Assembly: GCA_951394045.1 (NCBI GenBank)
Contig: OX595994.1
Coordinates: 1,922,001-1,986,000, forward strand
DNA length: 64,000 nt
Source: Nitzschia sp. DOCU1
Taxonomy: Eukaryota; Bacillariophyta; Bacillariophyceae; Bacillariales; Bacillariaceae
Direction: 5' to 3'
The stretch's first letter is position 1. Each line of letters starts with the position of its first letter. A program made the position numbers and the translations under genes. Below the pieces are notes generated by a model that did no database searches, was not told the DNA's origin, and saw only the letters and a list, made by a program, of their open reading frames with translations. Of this stretch, positions 50,946 through 61,183 are shown in pieces.

Positions 50946-52925
50946 CTATTGATTGCCCTCCCATTCTGGAATGGGGATCCGATCCCACAACTCGGGCGTG
51001 TAGCAAAGGTCGCTTGCGGCATCTTGTTGCTGGGGCGTCAATTCGCTCCAGAGTGGTCGCCCCGTACTAGTACTTGTAGGAAAGAAGAACTCCATCCGTT
51101 CGGGGGTCGCCCAAGTTTCGGCCGTCCACCCCAAGGTCAACATGGCTTCATGGATGTCACGACCTCCAATGACGACAGAACTATCCGTAAGCGAGTCTAA
51201 CCGATCGGTCATGGTAGTATTGTACGTCGTAAGATTGGTCATGCCTTGTACAAAGGTGACTTCAATGGGCGACACGAGTGATAGATCGCCCCACGTAAAA
51301 TTTTGAAAGTGGTTCACCCAACAATCCCACGTAGTCTGTTGAAAACCGAGTTGGGCAATCGTGGAAATCGCGCCCAAATCAGCGTACTTGTTTTGAATGA
51401 AAGTAAAGGAAATACCTTCATAAAACTTGGTGGGATCTGCACGGTTGGCCGTTCCAGGAAGGTTCCAAGTTTCTTCGGTATATCCCAAATACTTGGACGC
51501 CAATTGTTGAGCGATGGATGGTATTTGGCTCCAAGGAATGAAACGAAAAGAAGGATAGGGCGGGAGTGGAAGGACAAAGCTGCTGTTGCTGCTGGTCCCC
51601 CCCACGGTAATGTTCATTGCAGTTGAAGTGGCGGTCGATGGGGCTGAAGGAGCCATGGTAGCTGTTAAAGCAGAAGGAGTAGCTGCTGTAGGTTCTTGTA
51701 AAGGGCTCGTTGCTGTCGGAGACGAAGTAGTAGCCATTGACGGCCCTGTTGCCACAGCAACAGGTGACCTAGTAGGGTCAGAAGTCCAGGATATGATGGT
51801 TTCTTGCTGCTGCTGAGAGGCCTTTTCCTCCGCTCGACGATCAATGACCGCGAATCCAACCCCACAAATGATACCCAGACCAAAGACAAATAATAAGATT
51901 GAGATCAAGGTGATTCCACGTAGAGATCGAGGCGGAGACCGAGTGGCCTTATTGCCATTGCTGGTCCCTTCGTGTGAGCTACTAGTAGGTGCAACAGTGG
52001 CAGCAGCAGCACCACCACCCCCATCCGGAACAGACAGCTTGGAAGATGTCAACACACCAGGGGGTAATAGACGGAGATTGGAGTCCCTGAAGCTCTGTTC
52101 TACGTCGTCGTCGACCGTTGACGAGTTCTGCAACGACAAGATACATTCGTCCTGATTGCTTGCGGACGTAAGTTCTACTTCTTCTCCTTCATCCTGCAAT
52201 GTCCTAGCAGAAGCTACTGTGCTGATATCTCCCCGGACCATGCCCCGTAAAACAGCGATGGGATCACTAATGTCAGCAGACACGACACTCAGATCATGGC
52301 CAGTGTTGTCCCCAAAGACAATTTCTTCTTCTGCCTTGTCCATCTTGTTGGAAAACATACTGCAGCTGTATTCAAAGCTAGAAAGCAAGTTGCCAATTTC
52401 AAAAGTATCATCCTCGGCGTTCGAAATGTCCGAAACAGGATCTAGCATTGGAACAACATCATCGGAAGTTCGACGAGGGCGTGCCTCATGCACGTCGCCC
52501 TGATTCTTCGGCAATCCAGTGCCTTTGCCAGCTGAGGATGACACTGCCTCCATAGATGGTTTCGGCTGGGCTTCGATATCCGTCACGACTATGCCAGCTT
52601 CTCGTTCTTCTGGCTTTTTTGCCCAATAGGCTGCAAAGACATGGGCCCCTGATAATGGCGACCCCGCCATAACTTTGGGATTAACTTCTCGTTGCTTTGT
52701 AATCGCTACGTTAATCGCCGTCTTGTTGTTGTTTTTGTTGTTGGCGGCGGACGATTCGTGCAGCACCTTTTTAGGCACATACGGTTTTCCTTGCATGCTG
52801 CTGAATTGGATAGTAACAAAGCTGAAAATCGGTGCAATAGAAAAGTTGTCTACTCGTTCAATCGACCTTGTCCCATTGTCTTCGGGAGCAAGATGAATGA
52901 TGCCATTGTGCATTAGCGTTCGCAT
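50946..52925 (-). CDS. Single-pass membrane protein with W-motif quartet domain (paralogue B)
   Basis: A 659-residue single-exon protein, function unknown. The long N-terminal region is acidic and Ser-rich. The membrane helix is at about 338-362 (ISILLFVFGLGIICGVGFAVI), preceded by RSPPRSLRG. A Thr/Ala/Pro-rich stalk follows to about 460. The C-terminal domain repeats the quartet LGYTEETWN, LGFQQTTWD, LGWTAETWA, LCYTPELWD and ends PIPEW, collinear with paralogues A and C. WDCWVNHF matches WDCWINHY of A. The first ATG (52925) is used; a TATA-like run lies about 80 bp upstream. A later Met (MQGKPYVPKK) is possible. The three copies on one strand 10-35 kb apart suggest an old dispersed duplication. 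Confidence 0.72.
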   Translation of the reverse strand: MRTLMHNGIIHLAPEDNGTRSIERVDNFSIAPIFSFVTIQFSSMQGKPYVPKKVLHESSAANNKNNNKTAINVAITKQREVNPKVMAGSPLSGAHVFAAYWAKKPEEREAGIVVTDIEAQPKPSMEAVSSSAGKGTGLPKNQGDVHEARPRRTSDDVVPMLDPVSDISNAEDDTFEIGNLLSSFEYSCSMFSNKMDKAEEEIVFGDNTGHDLSVVSADISDPIAVLRGMVRGDISTVASARTLQDEGEEVELTSASNQDECILSLQNSSTVDDDVEQSFRDSNLRLLPPGVLTSSKLSVPDGGGGAAAATVAPTSSSHEGTSNGNKATRSPPRSLRGITLISILLFVFGLGIICGVGFAVIDRRAEEKASQQQQETIISWTSDPTRSPVAVATGPSMATTSSPTATSPLQEPTAATPSALTATMAPSAPSTATSTAMNITVGGTSSNSSFVLPLPPYPSFRFIPWSQIPSIAQQLASKYLGYTEETWNLPGTANRADPTKFYEGISFTFIQNKYADLGAISTIAQLGFQQTTWDCWVNHFQNFTWGDLSLVSPIEVTFVQGMTNLTTYNTTMTDRLDSLTDSSVVIGGRDIHEAMLTLGWTAETWATPERMEFFFPTSTSTGRPLWSELTPQQQDAASDLCYTPELWDRIPIPEWEGNQ

Positions 52926-53002
52926 GGCACCTCTTTTGAATTCGCACGATCCGTTGGTTTGCTACCGGGCCGGAGAGCGCCTTCTTTACATTCTCGTTGT
53001 TG

Positions 53003-53012
53003 CTATATATAT
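53003..53012 (-). promoter_or_regulatory. Candidate TATA box of paralogue B
   Basis: TATATATA lies about 80 bp upstream of the ATG at 52925 on the minus strand. Supports that ATG; no experimental evidence. Confidence 0.4.
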
Positions 53013-53257
53013 GCCTCCGATTCCTCCTGGGGCAATTTCTGGGGAGAAACACCTAGCGCCGCACGCTATCACAATGGGCGCGAAAATCAAATGCCAGTGT
53101 GTGTGTAACCCAAGATCCGATGTCTCTATTAATATGCTCATCATAATGATAGATTTTTAGTACTTTCTTGGCAGTAATTATGATCGCACACGTGCCGATG
53201 CCATCTTCATTTAGAACTTTCTTGTTTCCCGGTGGATGGAGATGCCTCCTTACGATG

Positions 53258-54760
53258 ACTTAGTCCTGCATCATATAGGCATGTACATATGTTTCTGACG
53301 TAGACCCAGCGAACGATATAAGAAAATCATATATTTTGCAAGGATCCCAGGAGGGAGTTCCGCCTGCAAATCTCAAGGGAATTTTTGGAGTCCTCGAGGT
53401 ACTCCCCGCATGATATAATCAATGGCGGGACAAAAATTATACCGACTTGGGATTCCCCTTCGCCCGGCCGGCCGCTTGGTACGACTGGCACGAATAGGAC
53501 ATGACTCATGCGAACACGGCCACGGCGCGCCGAAGCTGCCGCTATGATACTATGAAATTGTCGGCACCACTATTTCTACAAAGTCACCGCCGCTGCCGCT
53601 AGTAGCAAACCACCCGCTATTTCTCCTTGTGCACGGTGGCGATGTGCAAGAAGCACCCCCCTCTACTACGATACTACTGCAAGAAAGCAAGACAACAAAC
53701 TCGTCCGACACTAAAGGCAGTACAAATGGCAGCTGCGCCTCCATTCTAAGAATAATCTAGAGTAGCTAGTTGACCAGTAAAAACAAAAAGCTAGAGTTCT
53801 TTGTTACTGGCTGTAATCCTGCTGGTGGTTGTCGTCGTCCATCGTTCTCTGGACTCCACCAGCACCACCCGACCTTGTTTGATTCCTTCCCCATTCTTTC
53901 TACTTGTTCTTCATTCGTTCATTCGTTCCTTCCTTCCTTTACAATGGATTTATTGTTCCTTCGCACCCCTTATCATTGCTCTCCAATTCTTTTGAAATTG
54001 TAAATATCCCAAGTAGGGATTGTGCTGAACAGTATTTTGACATGAATAAATCCCTTGTCGTTGCTTGTTGTGGCATTTCTGTTTCCCTGCTGCTGGAGGA
54101 ATATAAATGAGGACTACTACCTTCGTCCTGGTCGCCATCTTTCTGATCTTCTTCAATTGCTGGATGATTGTTGTTGGGTGGTGCAATATTCTTGACGGTG
54201 ATTTGTGCATCTTCCTATAATAGCCAGGACAAGAAGAAATGCAGTGAGTAAACGAGTGGTGAGCGATTCCATCCACCTTAATCCCACTACTGAATATGAC
54301 CCAGCATGCTTACCTTCGGTATAACCCAATAGTTGTTCAGATTAAAACACTATTTCCCGCCGCCAACTTTTATGTTGACTTGACTTGACTCAGCGCATTG
54401 GTGGTCATTGGAGGAAACGATCATGCCTTTGGTCTTGTAGTAGATAGCTGGCAGGGAGGGAGTATTTGGCCCGAATGCACATGGCTATCCCCCTCTAATA
54501 AACACTACAAGCAGAGCAATTTATCGTCTTACATTCAAACCAAGTTGGCAGTCCATAATAATAATGATGACAAGATGAGTTGTCATTCATGTTTTTGTGT
54601 GATTGAGATACACGTAAAATTTAGCGCGTGACTCTCCTCTATGGCAGTTCTCAGTAGTAAGAACTTGTAATTATTCTGATCCATCTCCTCTACATATACT
54701 TAAGTAGTAATAACGGTATAACACGTACTGAAAAATATTATACGATGCTCGGACGCTCCT
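53258..54760 (+). repeat. 1503-bp unit, first tandem copy
   Basis: Repeats at 54761-56263 with an offset of exactly 1503 and no difference seen by eye. No recognisable gene; short open frames lack domains. Contains a TTCATTCGTTCATTCGTTCC-like simple tract and AT-rich stretches. Could be a recent duplication, a solo-LTR-like or ncRNA unit, or an assembly duplication. Confidence 0.9.
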
Positions 54761-56263
54761 ACTTAGTCCTGCATCATATAGGCATGTACATATGTTTCTG
54801 ACGTAGACCCAGCGAACGATATAAGAAAATCATATATTTTGCAAGGATCCCAGGAGGGAGTTCCGCCTGCAAATCTCAAGGGAATTTTTGGAGTCCTCGA
54901 GGTACTCCCCGCATGATATAATCAATGGCGGGACAAAAATTATACCGACTTGGGATTCCCCTTCGCCCGGCCGGCCGCTTGGTACGACTGGCACGAATAG
55001 GACATGACTCATGCGAACACGGCCACGGCGCGCCGAAGCTGCCGCTATGATACTATGAAATTGTCGGCACCACTATTTCTACAAAGTCACCGCCGCTGCC
55101 GCTAGTAGCAAACCACCCGCTATTTCTCCTTGTGCACGGTGGCGATGTGCAAGAAGCACCCCCCTCTACTACGATACTACTGCAAGAAAGCAAGACAACA
55201 AACTCGTCCGACACTAAAGGCAGTACAAATGGCAGCTGCGCCTCCATTCTAAGAATAATCTAGAGTAGCTAGTTGACCAGTAAAAACAAAAAGCTAGAGT
55301 TCTTTGTTACTGGCTGTAATCCTGCTGGTGGTTGTCGTCGTCCATCGTTCTCTGGACTCCACCAGCACCACCCGACCTTGTTTGATTCCTTCCCCATTCT
55401 TTCTACTTGTTCTTCATTCGTTCATTCGTTCCTTCCTTCCTTTACAATGGATTTATTGTTCCTTCGCACCCCTTATCATTGCTCTCCAATTCTTTTGAAA
55501 TTGTAAATATCCCAAGTAGGGATTGTGCTGAACAGTATTTTGACATGAATAAATCCCTTGTCGTTGCTTGTTGTGGCATTTCTGTTTCCCTGCTGCTGGA
55601 GGAATATAAATGAGGACTACTACCTTCGTCCTGGTCGCCATCTTTCTGATCTTCTTCAATTGCTGGATGATTGTTGTTGGGTGGTGCAATATTCTTGACG
55701 GTGATTTGTGCATCTTCCTATAATAGCCAGGACAAGAAGAAATGCAGTGAGTAAACGAGTGGTGAGCGATTCCATCCACCTTAATCCCACTACTGAATAT
55801 GACCCAGCATGCTTACCTTCGGTATAACCCAATAGTTGTTCAGATTAAAACACTATTTCCCGCCGCCAACTTTTATGTTGACTTGACTTGACTCAGCGCA
55901 TTGGTGGTCATTGGAGGAAACGATCATGCCTTTGGTCTTGTAGTAGATAGCTGGCAGGGAGGGAGTATTTGGCCCGAATGCACATGGCTATCCCCCTCTA
56001 ATAAACACTACAAGCAGAGCAATTTATCGTCTTACATTCAAACCAAGTTGGCAGTCCATAATAATAATGATGACAAGATGAGTTGTCATTCATGTTTTTG
56101 TGTGATTGAGATACACGTAAAATTTAGCGCGTGACTCTCCTCTATGGCAGTTCTCAGTAGTAAGAACTTGTAATTATTCTGATCCATCTCCTCTACATAT
56201 ACTTAAGTAGTAATAACGGTATAACACGTACTGAAAAATATTATACGATGCTCGGACGCTCCT
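54761..56263 (+). repeat. 1503-bp unit, second tandem copy
   Basis: Identical by eye to 53258-54760. It continues two bases further (AC) before the sequences part at 56266. No gene is recognised. Confidence 0.9.
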
Positions 56264-56400
56264 ACGTCTCTCGAAAGAATTCGCTGGCCCATGCCCGACT
56301 GCCTTGACACTGAGATATGTTTGTACACCGAGGAACTTCGATACCGCGCAAGCAAGAGCGCGAAAACGAGGTAACCGTTTTGGCGATAATCCGACGTTCA

Positions 56401-56487
56401 CTTCCCGAAGTCTCCCGAAGTCTCCCGAAGTAACCCGGCTTCCCGAAGTTCTCCCGAAGTTCGCCCGAAGTCCTCCCGAAGTTCACA
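56401..56487 (+). repeat. Array of TCCCGAAG repeats, copy 1
   Basis: About eight units of roughly 10 bp (TCTCCCGAAG and variants) with one distinctive interruption TAACCCGGC. The same array, with the same interruption, recurs at 58736-58819. Some units contain TTCCCGAA, resembling inverted GAA/TTC heat-shock-element halves. Confidence 0.85.
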
Positions 56488-56552
56488 AGGTCGACCCAAT
56501 ATCGCGCCGGCCAGTTCAACCGCCGCGTCAGCCCCGTCCGGTTTTACAATAG

Positions 56553-57408
56553 GCGTTTGGAAAACGTTTCGTGGACATCCACATTCAATCTTTGGATCAT
56601 TTGAATCGAATCGTGACTCTTCACAAAATTCTTGGCCGCACAACGAAGTCGCGATCCCGCCCTCTGCAACACAAATCATCATCATGGAGCCTTGAAAGCC
56701 TTCCAGCGGGTGTTGTGGTATATACGGAAGATGAAATCATCAACATTGGTCTTCGAACCATCGGTTTGAAAGATGAGCTAATCAATCGATTGCGCCATGC
56801 CACGAAGATTAAAAAGTTGAGTTTTGGCCCGAATCCAGCGGGTGTCCTTACATGTTGGAACGATTTGAGGGAACAATACCGCACCTGATGGCTTTGATAA
56901 GAGCCGCTTTCGCACGACTCTTATTCCAATCCGTATTGTCTTCATTCTGGTTGTTGATGTTTGACATGTTACTGCTTTGTTATTTGACCCGTCGGCGGCG
57001 GCCAAAGGCGCGCAATGTTGTGTGATGGCGGCTCTTTCACATTGTTTGTGTTGACTCCGTTTCATCCCAGTTTTCTCGAACCAACGTGAACAAGCAGCCT
57101 TTCGCGACCAAGTCCTGAGTGGAACGACGGACATCCAACGAGAGTTGCAAACTTTGCGTTCCAAGATTGTGGTCAAGGGCCGCTTTCGAGAACCTGGTTT
57201 TACGCATATGGGTGATACAGTTATCATCTGGAATCTACGAGAATATCTCTCCAATCCAAAATGGAAGGAAGAAGCATTGCGGAAATCTAGTAAGCGTCGG
57301 ACGCGAGATGGGGAGCCTACGATCCGAGTGTTGAAGAATAGTCGGAAACGATTCCGAAGAATTGTTCAGTCGCTATATGAATCGAGTTTGAAAGCTCGAA
57401 TAGAATGA
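56553..57408 (+). pseudogene. Unrecognised coding fragments (two candidate exons)
   Basis: A protein-like frame without ATG runs 56553-56888 (VVYTEDEIINIGLRTIGLKD, FGPNPAGVLTCWNDLREQ), opening after a possible acceptor ACAATAG. A second frame runs from about 57080 to 57408 (QREQAAFRDQVLSG, GRFREPGFTHMGDTVIIWN, RVLKNSRKRFRRIVQSLYE). Both read like real protein, but no start codon or clean splice joins them. It may be a gene with further exons or a decayed one. No family recognised. Confidence 0.35.
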
Positions 57409-57588
57409 ACTGCTCGCCCACTACTATAGAATGAGCTGGATCTGGGACTGATCTCTTGGCAGCATATCGAGCTGAACATGCCGCTGTTGGTGGAGGCAAA
57501 CTGGAAGGGACAGTACTATCGACTAGTAGATCCATGTTGTAATCCTATAATCTATGGTCCATGCATACTGTCTGTTACTATACTCTTG

Positions 57589-58705
57589 TTAATCCGTACT
57601 TGCCAAGGAACCCATGGATGTACTAGCATGATCCATTGCAGACGGCGTTGGAACACCCAAAACACCACCTCGTACCCCCGGTCCCTTGCGTACCGTATGA
57701 TTATTCCCATAACCAAACAATTCATTGGCATATCGTCGATCATCAATTTTTCCATCCGCACTCGTAAACTTGGCTTTTACCAAGGCAAAGTACGCCGACA
57801 TGGTCAATAGGCTATCACTTCCCGCTTGATGCTCGGCACCCAATCATTGACATTTCAAATCATCTGCCAACTTTTGGAGTCCACCCAAAAAGAAGTGTCC
57901 ATCCAACAAGGATGTCATGTATTTGATATCATAAATAGTGGGAAAGTAAATCTTGAGCAATTCAAAAAAGGACTTTTCATCATTGGGCAAATCTTGTGTC
58001 GTCAATAGTTTGAGCAAGTATGCAAAATCATATCCCGAATGAAAGCTGACCCACTTGACACGATCATCCAATACTAATCCACTAACCATGAGCAATTCTC
58101 CAAAGAGTTGTGGATCAATGCCTCGAGACGCGTGATCCTTGAAGGAAATGCCAGAATGCACGAGCAAATCAATAGAATCTTGAGCAAACATGTCATCTTC
58201 CAAATCAAATGCAAAATTGAATTGCCAACAGGGGCATTCTTTACACAAATTTCCTTGTGCGTCGGCAAAACTCAAGCCGAGTTGAATAATCTTGAGTAAA
58301 TCCACATTGACTTTGAGGGATTTGTAATGATAGTCGTTCGTAAAGGCTTCCGTCACGGGCTTGGCGACAATGCCAGGAAATTCTGTATCCATGGCCACAT
58401 AGGGATACTTTTCAATGACTTGACGGATATAACGCATTTCTTCTTCGACGTTTTCTGCCCAGACATTGCGAATTTCCAGATTTTCACTTTGTTGAGAAAG
58501 TCAAAAAGAAGAGTAGGGTGAGGAGGATTCAATAGATGCATGATGGATAGATAGCATGAATAGTCGGCAGCTTGCAGCAGTACTCACCCCGTCGCTGGAT
58601 CTTGAAAGGTAAATTTCGGGATGGAGAGTTGGAATGTGAATGTGGTCGACCGACTCGGAAAATTGTCTGTTGTTGCAGTCGGACTGGCTCGTTTGGGCGC
58701 GCACG
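57589..58705 (-). pseudogene. CAF1/CNOT7-like deadenylase interrupted by an in-frame TGA
   Basis: Exon 2 starts at 58486; a 101-bp GT-AG intron (58487-58587) joins it to KFTFQDPATG of exon 1. The protein is a CCR4-NOT poly(A) nuclease of the DEDD type: ENLEIRNVWAENVEEEM, AMDTEFPG (Asp, Glu), SFHSGYDFAYLLKLL (Asp) and GGLQKLADDL. At 57844-57846 a TGA stands where family members have Arg (LKCQ-stop-LGAEHQAGSDSLLT). After it the same frame runs on through the conserved HQAGSDSLLT, which holds the last catalytic His and Asp, to 57589. A truncated product would lack them. No in-frame ATG is found in exon 1 before an upstream TGA near 58706, so the 5' end is missing or in another exon. Candidate pseudogene, recoding or base error. 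Confidence 0.75.
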
Positions 58706-58735
58706 GTCATCGCTTTGGCGCGCACGGTAGACGAG

Positions 58736-58819
58736 TTCCCGAAGTCATCCCGAAGTCTCCCGAAGTCTCCCGAAGTAACCCGGCTTCCCGAAGTTCTCCC
58801 GAAGTCCTCCCGAAGTCGT
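58736..58819 (+). repeat. Array of TCCCGAAG repeats, copy 2
   Basis: Same unit, same TAACCCGGC interruption and same orientation as 56401-56487. It lies just upstream of the CAF1-like gene. Confidence 0.85.
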
Positions 58820-58935
58820 TTTAGCGATACTTGTCAAGGCCCTCTGAATAACGCGGAATTTAAAGCAATCGCTTTTATGCTTTCCCCATATATGCCCTAT
58901 ATAAGCCCTAGTAACGCATGGGCCTGCAAGCTGCC

Positions 58936-59132
58936 CTACCGTACTTTGCGCATCGGCAAACCCCCTCGATCCCTGGACCCGCCCCTCCTATGTATATCAT
59001 CGAATATGAGATCTATCGTATTTTAATATTCTAAGTAATTTCTTCAATCAGAAAAATGTACGTAAGAATACTAAAATTCTCCGTTCTCCAATTACAGGTT
59101 TGGCGGGTCCTCCAATGCGCAAAGTACGGTAG
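58936..59132 (+). mobile_element. MITE-like element, copy 2 (197 bp)
   Basis: Inverted ends CTACCGTACTTTGCGCAT ... ATGCGCAAAGTACGGTAG enclose 197 bp. About 85 bp of the inside match copy 1 (42343-42538). No coding capacity. Flanking target duplication is not clear. Confidence 0.75.
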
Positions 59133-59902
59133 TACTTCCTATCATGCGATTACCAATCACCAATGTAGGGTAGGAGATAGCTATGATGATAGTCATATGA
59201 TAGTCGAAAACGGGTGGGGGGGGTGGGGGGGGGGGGCGCTCAACCGGGCAATCTAACCACCCCCATTGTTCAAAGATGTCATTGTGCCTCTACGATAGTA
59301 TTCGATTCTCGGACGGGACAAGCACGATTGCAGTCGTAGTTAGTGTAACAGGGGGACGAGGCCGTCGCTTGGAGGGAGGTCCCCCCGCTGAAATCCAAAA
59401 TTTGGGGGATGGCGTTTACCACGGATGACGGACCAAAGTCAAACGTAGGAGCTGCTCCATTGTGATGAGATACGACAATACGTATGTTGAACGCGGGCAA
59501 TAACAAAGGTTCGCTTCCCTTTATTCTCCCTTCAAAGTGTTCCTTTTATAGCAGTAGTGAACTGTACATTACTGGTGGACCTTCGAGAGGAGCGAACTAA
59601 GGCACAATACGTCACCGACAAAATTGATCCACTATGATCCAAAGCACGTTGAATTTTCTGTTCGAGGAAGCACTAAACGCAAGGGGCTTATTACGGTAGA
59701 CAGGGTATAAATCTTAAATAAGGCCATCCTGCCACCTACGGTATGCGCTTCAATTTTGGCTTTAGCGATTTTTCCTGGTGTGATTTTTCACACGCAAAAA
59801 CAGCCGAACCGACGACCTCACACAAATCTCGTCTTTCTCCCACCTCCCTCACACCTCGACGAAATCTTAACCCCATAGCTTATAACCAAAACCACCATCA
59901 CA
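59133..59902. other. Intergenic region with a long G tract
   Basis: G-rich run at about 59213-59237 (GGGGGGGGTGGGG-like). The remainder shows no gene. The last 100 bp lead into the small gene at 59903. Confidence 0.45.
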
Positions 59903-60409
59903 ATGACTCGACTATCCTTCGCAAAAGAACCCCATATTGTGGTTAATGAACAGGCAATTACGGCCGAAGAAGAATCCCTGATGTATTATTCAAAGGACGA
60001 ACTCACCGCTATCATCTGCGAGTGCCAAAAGATCGTATCCGGCGAAAGCAAGGACGAGTGCACACGTGGGTTAGAGCTATTGAATACGCCAGATCAACGG
60101 AATCGTCACAAGTTTATTGTCTGGGAGGTTCTACGAGAGCAACGGCGGCAAAAAGTAATGGGAAGCCTCTGTGCAGAAACACTCGCCAAAGTGGCGCAAG
60201 AAGCGACGGCGCATCGACTCAAGCTAGCACAAGCACGGGGCAAACAAGATGCCCAAGCGGCACGAGAAGGGTTATGGGAGCGTATTAAGAGTGGTACCAG
60301 ACGATCGTCGTTATTCTCGAATGATGAAAAGGAATGTAGAAGAGACAGCCGCAGGGCCGCACGGACACTTCGGAGATCTGGAGGTGGTGAAGCTCCACGG
60401 GCAATCTGA
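59903..60409 (+). CDS. Small hypothetical protein, diatom-type
   Basis: A 168-residue, mostly helical and charged protein. The core YYSKDELTAIICECQK ... RGLELL ... VWEVLREQRRQ resembles a short, common diatom protein pattern (W/Y-SKDEL, RGLE, a Q/R-rich helix) whose function I do not know. The C-terminus is Arg-rich (SRRAARTLRRSG). No signal peptide or membrane segment. The ATG at 59903 has good context (ACAATGA). A nuclear or regulatory role is only a guess. Confidence 0.6.
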   Translation: MTRLSFAKEPHIVVNEQAITAEEESLMYYSKDELTAIICECQKIVSGESKDECTRGLELLNTPDQRNRHKFIVWEVLREQRRQKVMGSLCAETLAKVAQEATAHRLKLAQARGKQDAQAAREGLWERIKSGTRRSSLFSNDEKECRRDSRRAARTLRRSGGGEAPRAI

Positions 60410-61183
60410 CTACTGGAATAAGGGTAGAATGCTAGCCTTAAGTTTTGCGTTTTGTTTCAAAATCACTTTCAACTATCTTCCTTCTGGCGTACGAGATATC
60501 ATTGCTAGCTCCTCTGGTTGCAAAACCAGAACACCGCTATCATCCATCTGCTACAATGATGCGTATTACCGGTGTGAAAGTCCAATCGCGCCTTTTGTTT
60601 CCTCGAAGCCAAAGTGCTATAAATCTCTAATGGTTGTTGGAATTCTAGCGAATCTGAATTTTGTCGACATAATCGCCTCGTGCAACCACCCATATTAACT
60701 CAAGTTATTTTGCTTAAGCCCACCTTGTGGTCTGTGAATCATTTCTGAGATGCTACAGATTCATTATTTAACCACCTGGTAAAAGCCCAAAAAAGAAGAA
60801 CTTCCTGGATCAGTTTGTACTTCATCCGTCTCGTGTGTAGAATAGCTCTATTGGTGGTGTATGCGTACCAGGTACGACTACTGGTAGCATAGTACTCCGA
60901 AGTAGATACTACCGGTATACCGGCATCTTGTAATAACTACTCGATTCAATATCAAATGTAGCTATTGCAACATTTCTCACGAATGGCTAGTTGAGGGCTT
61001 GCCGTTTCTATTGTTTGTCTTTAATAATTGTTTCAGGTAGTGGTATCCTCCTCATTGTCGTTGTCGTCTATCATGCTGGCTACAAAGGTAGCAAGACTGG
61101 GCCATAGCACGATGGTTGTAGTAGTCGATGTTTCATGGATTCTTTCAAATTATAATAGTGTAACTAACGCAAATTATACTCAT
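60410..61183. other. Intergenic region between the small gene and paralogue C
   Basis: About 770 bp. No gene, RNA or repeat is recognised. Confidence 0.4.

Noticed and set aside
53327..54276. Short open frames within the 1503-bp repeats
   Set aside because: Low-complexity translations with no domain, present only because the unit is duplicated.
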